DNA from: Chytridium lagenaria
Taxonomy: Eukaryota; Chytridiomycota; Chytridiomycetes; Chytridiales; Chytridiaceae
Direction of reading: 5' to 3'
DNA length: 64,000 nucleotides
Assembly: GCA_025449115.1 (NCBI GenBank)
Contig: JAHLKC010000079.1
Location: 124,001-188,000 of the forward strand
Shown: positions 57,046-64,000 of the stretch, in pieces
How positions within the stretch are numbered: position 1 is the first letter of the stretch
How the letters are laid out: each line of letters opens with the position of its first letter
Program-made: the position numbers and the translations under genes
Notes under the pieces: model-generated
What the model saw: the letters and a program-made list of their open reading frames with translations, nothing else
Told to the model about the DNA's origin: nothing
Databases searched by the model: none

Positions 57046-58333
57046 TCAGATCATAGCCATCATCTTTTGGAAAGATGTCCAGTTCTTTCTTCCTCGCCAT
57101 CCCAAGCGAGATAAGGTTCCGTCCGATGTTCGTACATATAACACATTCTTCAGTATTAGCGTTCCTGTTCTTCCCCCAATTCTAATCTTTACTTCACAGT
57201 CTCCGACCCCTTTCGATTCCAGCTCGCTCTGGCCTGTCTGCCGTGCTGATGTTGCACTGGAATGGGTCGGTAGTTTGACAGGATGTTGCGTTGAAACGTC
57301 ATATGGTGAGTAGCTCCTGAATCTAACATCCATCTAGTGTCTCTCGCTTGCAAGCATGCCATCTCCAGTCATGTTGACTGTTGGCACTGCGGCAACGAAA
57401 CTACTGGATTCCCTCCGTTGTTGTGTTGTTTTGATTGTTGTTCTGATTCGCTACGTTTGCATTAGGGCCACGGTTCCAACCACCACGGCCTCGACCACCC
57501 TCTTCCGCGGCCTCCACGACCACGGAATCCACCACGTCCTCGTCCACGGAAATGACCTCTTCCAGCTGCTGCTGGTTGAGCTTGAGTTCGTTGTTTCCAT
57601 CGTATCTAATTTTTCGATGTTTCGTCTGCACCCGCCAATTGAAACATTCGCGGTCTTCACCTCCGCGTTGCCGTTGCTGATTGTTATGTCTCCCTGCAGC
57701 ATGCGCTTGAGCACCTTCACTGTCCTCTGTTTCCTTCTTTCTTTCTTTAATTTTCGTCATGATCTAACAGTTTTCCCACCACATAGGCATAGTCGGTCTC
57801 TGCTTTGGCGTCGTTCTCGAGGAGATTTACGATAATATCATACGCTTCTGGTAGGGTGGTCAGAAGGATAGAGATGTGCTGCGGGGTTCCAGTGTCCTCC
57901 CCCGCAGCCTTTAGTTGCTGGATTGTTGACGAGATCTCTGCAATGTAAGTCTTCAAGTCGTCCTCTTCTTTCATCTTCAAGTTGGTGAGCTTTCTTCTAA
58001 TCGCGTTTCTGTTTGTCTGAGCCTTTCTCTCATAGGTCTCAACAATTTTATCCCAAGTTGCTTTCGCCGTTATTTCATCCTGGATTAGCGGTAAGATGAT
58101 ATCATGCACTCTTGATTCAATTCTCGCTTTTGCTTTCATATCCAGGTCTTCCTCTTCTAACCTAGTTTTCTTCTCGGCGTTTGTAGGCGTGTCAACGACT
58201 GCATAGGGCGTCCAGCCCTTATCACAATCTTCCAAAGGCCCTTGCCTTTGAGGTACCCGACCATGCGGTACTTCCAGATGTGGAACTGTGTGCCATCGAA
58301 CATCACAGGTTTGTCGTCCTTTTCTTTCGTCAT
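57046..58333 (-). pseudogene. A2 Gag-protease (frame-shifted)
   Basis: Start at 58333 (MTKEKDDKPVMFDGTQFHIW). Frames at 58235-57747 (ARIESRVHDIILPLIQDE; TGTPQHISILLTTLPEAYD) and 57760-57401 (zinc-knuckle region disrupted around CFNWRVQ, RG-rich tail) are followed by LDSGATHHM-like sequence near 57310 and ILKNVLYV near 57130. It corresponds domain by domain to the A1 Gag-protease. Confidence 0.75.
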
Positions 58334-58468
58334 CTTCTCGTGTTGACTGGTTACTTTCTTTGGTGACTTGGGACTGATTCTTTCTTTCTTGCGATGCTCA
58401 CACTCTTCTCTACTGGTCCTCAAATGGATCGTTCACTCCTTCTTCCAACCAGATGAAGTGCTACCACT

Positions 58469-58860
58469 TGTAGGGTTTACGGGGCTCTTTGTAATAAGAT
58501 AATAAACTTAATAAACTAATTATGATAATTAACTGGTGAACGAGGTCTCCAGAGGTGACGACTAATTAATACTGATGACAACTAACTTATTATTAATAAC
58601 CTTCTTCACAACAATACAGGTAAGTTGAGGGTGGCACCTCTCGCCATAAGGTCTTCTGACCGTCCATCTCTCATTGTCACGGATACAGTTGTAGGAGGCA
58701 AAACATGCGGGGATTAACGCTGACTCAAATGGTATGAGCAGCAAAACAAATAAAGAATTTAAACTCCGAATTAATGAAGGCTAGAATGAATGCGGGGGCA
58801 CAAATGACTTAGTAAATAAATGTGAGTAAGTAAAACAAACTAGAAAGATGAAACCCAACA
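58469..58860 (-). repeat. A2 5' LTR
   Basis: 392 bp, nearly identical to 53671-54061 apart from a few indels and substitutions. The primer binding site follows at 58452-58466. Confidence 0.85.
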
Positions 58861-59730
58861 CAACAGAGCAGATAAAGAATAAAGTAGGCGGAGTAGGACA
58901 TCAGACATCCGAACGGGCAGCGGGTGACCCGGTACCTAAATACTAAATTTTTTTTTTGAAAAATTCTAATCAAATGATATACTGTTAGAGGTATCTGATG
59001 CTGTGATGTCTCCAGAGTCTGCTTGCACCACGGCAGTAGAGCGCTGAAAGCAGTACAAGATGATTGTGGCGATTCTGGGAACATTTGTGGAGGGTTTTAC
59101 TCGGATTGAGTGCGATTGTAGGGGTTACGGGGCTCAATTGTATTTAAATTATAATTATGAATAAAGAGAAATAAACTATAAAGAATAGTGATGGAGTCTC
59201 CAGCGGTGACAGGGAGGTAATAACTACGAAACTTCCATATATTAATGCTAACTACTTTTCGCAATACATGTAGAGAGTGGGGATTTACATCAGAACTCAT
59301 GACCCGTAAATCCCCCCAGTTACGTATCATAAATTAAACATAAAGTAATAAAGTTAAGGGATTAACGCATCCTCAAATGGAAATGAGGAGGCTTAATAAA
59401 CTGATCAACTCAAAACTCAAATAACGCGTACATAAACAGGTTCGGGGGAAAAATAACTTAGACAAAATAACAAATGTGGGTGAGTGAAACAAAATAGAAA
59501 GATGAATAAACCCAACAGCGATTTGGGGAACATTACGAGAGAAAGCATTTTCGTCAAAAGAGGGAATATACTCTTTACGGTGTCCCCTACGGGACCCATA
59601 ACACCAGTGCAAAAATTTATATAAATGTATCGAAATTTCGATTTGTCAGTGGTTTCTCCCCGACCAACCCCGCCGGGCCGTAGGGACATTCGAAAAATCG
59701 TAGAAAAGTTTTAGATCATCTACTATTTTA
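58861..59730 (+). other. Target DNA of A2 and of a solo LTR; short conserved-looking ORF
   Basis: Outside the solo LTR, the plus-strand frame beginning at an ATG near 59062 (MIVAILGTFVEGFTRIECD) continues in frame across the LTR empty site into LGNITRESIFVKRGNILFTV and stops near 59625. It has one in-frame stop upstream. I do not recognise the protein. The DNA around 59580-59690 carries GC-rich palindromic bits (CCCTACGGG, CCGGGCCG) like those in the KDZ-like gene introns. Confidence 0.4.
59117..59517 (-). repeat. Solo family-A LTR with GCGAT target duplication
   Basis: 401 bp, from TGTAGGGGTTACGGGGCTCA to AAACCCAACA. Both flanks carry GCGAT (59112-59116 and 59518-59522), proving integration followed by LTR-LTR recombination. 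Confidence 0.9.
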
Positions 59731-59746
59731 ACCCCAGTAGCTATCC

Positions 59747-60603
59747 CTACAAGAGCTCCAAGTTTTCGTTACGTCCTGGGGTGGCAATGTCGCTATGATC
59801 GCGTAAAAGGGAAGATTGTGGTGTTCCGGCAGAGATACATCGAAACAATGGGTCAAAAGCTGGAATTACCGCAAACTCTTTTACACTATACCCCAATGGA
59901 CGCCGTCAAGAAACTCCTGAAAAACATGGAAGGCCAGATAACGAAAACGAACGAGAAGAATCAAGGATACCGACAGTACACAGGATCCTTGATGCATGCA
60001 ATGATCAGGACAAGACCTGATATTGCATTCGCACTCGGAATGAGCGCTAGATTTCAAGAGAACCCTTACCCGGCGCATTGGGATGCGCTTTACCGAACGT
60101 GTGGATATTTGCAGCAAACAAAGCAATTGGGAATTCAGTATACTCGAAAAGATAAGCTGGAATTGGTGGGATATGCAGACGCCGACATGGGAACTGATCC
60201 AGATGACATGAAGTCAACGAGTGGTTTTGTAATCACGTTGAACGGGGGAGCTGTGGTGTGGGGAACGAAAAAGCAAGCAACGATGGCTCAGTCTACTGCC
60301 AAGGCTGAATATGTTTTCCTTAGTGAAGCATTGTCTCATATGATTTGGGTTAATGACCCTCCGGTCATTTACGGCGACAACACTACTGCAAATTCCCTCG
60401 CAAGTACGCCAATAATTTCGCAAAGTTCTATACATGTGGATAGAAGGCTCCACGTTATACGGGACCGAATTAACGCGAAGAAAATACGCGTTGAATACCT
60501 GAACACAAAGGAGCAACCTGCAGACCTGTTTAGAAAAGCTTTGCCTCGAACGAAATTTGAAGAATTACGAGCAAAGTTTGGGATGGTTAAAGTGGTTGAT
60601 TAA
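59747..60603 (+). pseudogene. Family-A copia reverse transcriptase end and RNase H (5'-truncated)
   Basis: Starts with ACAAGAGCTCCAAGTTTTCG and has a long open frame (59818-60603, 261 residues): QYTGSLMHAMIRTRPDIAFA, DADMGTDPDDMKSTSGFVI, AQSTAKAEYVFLSEALS, YGDNTTANSLA, HVDRRLHVIRDRINAKK. Compared with A1 it lacks about 13 residues between IWV and NDPP and has AEAEY changed to AKAEY. The catalytic D, E and D positions are otherwise visible. Confidence 0.85.
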
Positions 60604-60633
60604 AACTGCAAGGTTAGAAAGCTGAGGGGAGAA

Positions 60634-61021
60634 TGTTGGGTTATCATCCTTCTATTTTGTTTTACCCACCCACATTCGTATTTTGTCTAAGTTATTTTCC
60701 CCAACCTTTATTTATTTACGTGTTATTTTAAGTTTTGATTTGATCAGTTTTATTGCGCTCCTCATTTCATTTGAGGATGCATAAATCCCTTAACTTTTTA
60801 TGTTTAGTTTATGATACCTAATAGGAGGATTTACGGGTCATGAGTTCTGTTGTAAATCCCCACCCTCTACATGTATTGCAAAAAGTAGTTAACATTAAAA
60901 TATGGAAGTTTCATTGTAATTAGCTCCCTGTCACCGCTAGAGACTCCATCACCATTTGTATAGTTTAATTCACTTTATTAATTCATTATATTGAATTACA
61001 ATTTAGCCGCGTAACCCTACA
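60634..61021 (+). repeat. Family-A LTR, plus orientation
   Basis: Preceded by the polypurine tract AGCTGAGGGGAGAA and running from TGTTGGGTTATCATCC to GCGTAACCCTACA, 388 bp. It is the 3' LTR of the fragment on its left but is followed directly by internal element sequence at 61022. Confidence 0.85.
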
Positions 61022-61736
61022 TGCAGCAGCAAAGAGAACCTTATCTACCTTGATCAAGTAATCAATTTCAAGCCAAGCACCGCTTCAGCAAAGACCGAGA
61101 AGTCTCTGATACCGCACCAATGGCACTTGCGGATGGGTCACCTAGGAAAGAAGGGAGTGAAGAAGTTAATAAAGGTAGCGAAGGGGTCAACATGACGAAT
61201 AAAGAAGACACTTACCTTTGTGACGGTTGTGTTGATGGGAAAATGACAAGGACATCATTTCCTGACAAAACCCGACGAGTTGAAGGCCAAAAACCCTCTC
61301 GAGAAAATCCATGTCGTTATCGTAGGACCTATGAAGACCGCGTCAAATGGTGGCGCACGTTACTTCCTTACCATTGTGATAGTGCAACAAACTACGTTAC
61401 CGTCTACCTGTGCAAGAAGAAGAATGAGTCGTTCAAGTACATCAAAATCGTTCAAGCACCAATGTGTTTCAACACCGACTTCAACCCATTCCAGTTAACG
61501 AGGAAAAGTTTGCTCGCTCCGCAGCGGATCCGTGTCTTTACTACAAGCGAGACGGCAAGGACCTTACCTTGAAGGGAGTCTATGTCGATGAATCATAGAG
61601 CGTCGACAAGCAAGGAGGAGTTAGACCGATCAGAAAACGATTCATGAGATGTTACCGAGGTACAAGAGCTCCAAGTTTTCGTTACGTCCTGGGGTGGCAA
61701 TGTCGCTATGATCGTGTAAAAGGGAAGATTGTGGTG
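61022..61736 (+). pseudogene. Internally deleted family-A Pol fragment (integrase joined to reverse transcriptase)
   Basis: Begins in the pre-integrase region (AAAKRTL; LRMGHLGKKGVKKL near 61130), continues through CDGCVDGKMTRTSFPDK and FLTI...NYVTVYLCKKKNESF, then at about 61446 jumps into the reverse transcriptase (VQAPMCFNTDFNPFQ), VYVDE (damaged YVDD) and FRYVLGWQ-like sequence. It ends at 61736, where the B element is inserted. Confidence 0.8.
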
Positions 61737-62240
61737 TGTTGAATACTTGTTGTTCACGGGGCTCAATTAAAACAAAGTTAAACGCACTTTTGCTCGAACA
61801 ACGTTCTTAATTTATTTCAACTCAAAACACGAGTCTTAAATACTGAAACAAAACGAACGAGTAAAGAGGAAGACAACACAAAGGTAAACCTATCGGAGAC
61901 GCGTACACTCACGCGTTAAACTCTCCCACTACAAAGATAAACAAATCAGAGAGCCTTGACAGGAACAAAGGGAATAAAGGCTAGAAGGCAATATCCAATC
62001 ACAAACAGGTAGAGTTATAATTAAAGTGGCATAAAGAAAATAAACCAATCAAGGAAGGTAAATCAAAGTGGGAAATTAAAATGAGTCCAGAATGTAAATG
62101 AGAAGTCCAGTGGGCGCGTTCGCGCTCAACTCTAATGACGCGTAAATTCCAGAGCACTCTAGTGTTGCGCCCGACGCCGCGGACTAATGGTGCGAGTGAT
62201 CCTGACGCGTCCTCGTGAGTCAAGTGAGCGAAACCCAACA
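61737..62240 (-). repeat. Family-B 3' LTR
   Basis: 504 bp, reverse orientation of 50449-50952, from TGTTGAATACTTGTTGTTCA to GCGAAACCCAACA on the plus strand. Confidence 0.85.
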
Positions 62241-62299
62241 TTCTCCCCCTTTCGTGAACTTTACTCAGGACTTCTCTGGTTCCCCCATCTCTGAAGCAT

Positions 62300-63965
62300 C
62301 AATCATCAACGACTACCATCCCACCACGCGTTCACGACACCTCTCCAGGTCTCTACGCGCCAAGCCCCTTCGTGAGCATGTCTGCAGGCTGTTCCTTGGT
62401 TCCAATGTGCTCCACCTGAAGCAAACGCTTGGCAACGCGATCTCTAACCGCGTGGAACCGAAGATCCACGTGTCGCGTCCTCGAGCTGATGATGGGGTTC
62501 TTTGCAATGGCCTCTGCTGCCGTGTTATCACACCAAAGCGTTGGTGGATCGTCAAAGGAGTATCCTATCTCCTCCAGGAGCTGCTTCAACCAGATGAGTT
62601 CCGACGATGCCTCACTCAACGCGACATACTCGGCCTCTGCGCTGGAAACAGCTACTGACGCTTGTTTACGCGCACCCCACATCACAGCTCCTCCATTCAG
62701 CATGATGACGAATCCACTGATTGACTTCTTCTCGTCCGGATCGTTCCCAAGATCCGCGTCGCTGAATCCTTCAAGCTTCAACTTGTTCCCTTGACGCGAA
62801 TAGCTTATGCCCAAGCTACGCGTCAACTGTAAATACCCGACTAAATCACGAGCACACTCCCAGTGCTCGTGTCCAGGACGCGCCTGGTAGCGCGCCAGCA
62901 TTCCAACTGCAAATGCCACGTCGGGACGCGAATTAACCATCGCGTACATCAATGAACCGACCACAGTTCGATAGGCTAGTCCCTCCACTTCTTCCAATGG
63001 AGTCTCGTTGTCTTCAACGCGTCTGAGACGCGTTCCTGGCCTTAGCGGAAGCTTCTTGAGATGTCCTTCTGGCACTCGTAGCTTCTTCATCATCGAGATG
63101 ATATAGGCCTCCTGCTTGATACGCACACACCTCTCGTGTTGATTGTAGCGAACTTGGGTTCCAACCGCGTATCTTGGCTCCCCCTGGCTTGTGACCGTAA
63201 ACCGACGCTTGAGATCGTCTTGAAACGCGTCTGCCTCTTCCTGATCAGGACACGCGTGCACTAGGTCGTCAACATAGACAACCAGTAACGATAACCTCTC
63301 GCCGTTGCGTCGGTAGTAAAGACAGGGATCCGAGAGCGAACGTGTGAAGCCTATCGAGATGAGAAACTCATCCAACACCTCGTTCCATCCAAGAGGTGAT
63401 TGCTTCAAACCATACAAGGTCTTCAAGAGAAGACAAACCCAGTCTTCCTTCCCAACAATCACAAAACCTCTGGTTGCTCGATGTATATCTCCTCCTTGAG
63501 ATTGCCGTTGAGAAACGCCGTCTTGACGTCGTATTGGCGTAACACCATCCCCTCGTGAGCTGCCAACGCGAGTGCTGTCCGAAAGGTCGCCCCTTTCATC
63601 ACTGGCGCGTAAGTCTCCAAGTAGTCCACGCCTTCTTTCTGCGAATATCCCTTCGCAACGAATCGAGCTTTTCTTCTTTCCACGGAGCCGTTTTCCTTTC
63701 GCTTGTAACGGAGCACCCATCCACTCTTGATGATGTGCTTGCCCTTTGGTCGAGGCACCAGACGCCACGTCTGATGCTCCAGCAACGACTGGTACTCCTC
63801 CTGAAGCGCCTTCAACCATTCTTCTGAATCGACACGTCCCAACGCGTCCTCAACGGTTGCTGGATCTGTCACGTCCTCGTCACTCATCACGGTAACGGTG
63901 TGTGCTGCAGGATTACGTGGAGCAGGAGCGCTTTCCTGGAGCTTGAGCCTTAAACCATTCTGCAT
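62300..63965 (-). pseudogene. Family-B Pol: reverse transcriptase and RNase H
   Basis: Two long overlapping frames, 63965-63459 and 63819-62353, joined by one shift near 63465. The RT start reads WLKALQEEYQSLLEHQTWRL, ARFVAKGYSQKEGVDYLETY and QYDVKTAFLNGNL; active site VVYVDDLVHA near 63270; VVGSLMYAMVNSRPDVAFAV; RNase H with SDADLGNDPDEKKSISGFV, SSAEAEYVALSEASSELIW, WCDNTAAEAIAKNP, HVDLRFHAVRDRVAKR and MLTKGLGA, where a shift ends the frame early relative to the other B copy. Catalytic residues are intact. The N-terminal Gag and integrase lie beyond 64000. Confidence 0.85.
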
Positions 63966-64000
63966 TTGCTGGCCTCCTCTCTCTCAGGGAATAACGACGA

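Larger units (their letters stand above)
53671..58860 (-). mobile_element. Complete Ty1/copia element A2 with CAACA target-site duplication
   Basis: LTRs at 53671-54061 and 58469-58860 differ by only a handful of bases. The 5 bases before the left LTR (53666-53670) and after the right LTR (58861-58865) are both CAACA, a perfect target-site duplication. Internal order on the minus strand is PBS, Gag, protease, integrase, reverse transcriptase, RNase H, polypurine tract. The LTR subfamily differs from A1 in its middle (ACGAGGTCTCCAGAGGTGAC) but shares the ends and the internal coding region. Confidence 0.9.
61737..64000 (-). mobile_element. Family-B Ty1/copia element, 3' part (continues beyond window)
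   Basis: The LTR at 61737-62240 is followed inward by the polypurine tract (62241-62256, sense AAAGGGGGAGAA) and Pol. The left junction interrupts family-A sequence (GGGAAGATTGTGGTG) that continues uninterrupted at 59811, so B inserted into A. The expected target duplication would be about TGGTG; the other end is outside the window. Confidence 0.85.

Noticed and set aside
43142..58860. Programmed ribosomal frameshifting as the reason for shifted copia frames
   Set aside because: Shifts are numerous, fall at different places in A1 and A2, and also affect unrelated single-copy genes; no common slippery site is visible at the Gag-Pol border.

Overview
The window looks like nuclear DNA of an early-diverging fungus, most likely a chytrid. 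The evidence is intron-rich protein genes with short GT-AG introns and polypyrimidine tracts, a mitochondrial ribosomal protein mL53, an Ure2-like glutathione transferase, a serine carboxypeptidase, a plant-type leucine-rich-repeat membrane protein and Ty1/copia retrotransposons. The lineage is an inference; no rRNA or other marker is present.

The left part (1 to about 27.1 kb) is a normal gene-dense arm. In order it holds a DNA polymerase kappa with an unusual series of five UBZ-like zinc fingers (+, cut by the left edge), a Pro/Ser-rich single-pass membrane protein (-), an F-box protein (-), a helical (BAR-like) proline-rich SH3 protein (+), a Gln/His/Tyr-repeat protein (-), a glutathione S-transferase (-), a small unassigned ORF (-), mL53 (+), an LRR-TM-SAM receptor-like protein (+) and a KEX1-like serine carboxypeptidase (+). 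Many of these reading frames are coherent only if single-base indels are allowed, often in homopolymers, whereas mL53 and the F-box gene are clean. The pattern suggests uncorrected assembly errors, or alternatively gene decay.

The right part (about 27.8 to 64 kb) is a nested transposon landscape. It contains two LTR-defined copia families: A, with LTRs of about 390-400 bp beginning TGTTGGGTT when read in the element's sense direction, and B, with 504-bp LTRs. There is a complete young A-type element with a CAACA target duplication (53671-58860), an older A element split by a 1.64-kb insertion (43142-49814), a solo LTR with a GCGAT duplication, tandem or deleted A fragments, a B element inserted into an A fragment, older copia and DIRS- or gypsy-like relics, a MITE-like repeat family forming large inverted repeats, and two broken copies of a cysteine-rich transposase-like gene resembling fungal KDZ-associated proteins.

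The most striking region is 30.63-34.20 kb. By direct reading it contains only three CpG dinucleotides, while its surroundings are CpG-rich. It encodes a 2-oxoglutarate/Fe(II) dioxygenase-like protein resembling the TET/JBP family, which oxidises modified bases in DNA. A candidate DNA-base-modifying enzyme inside a CpG-erased block, close to KDZ-like transposase relics, is the best candidate here for an undescribed mobile or epigenetic system.
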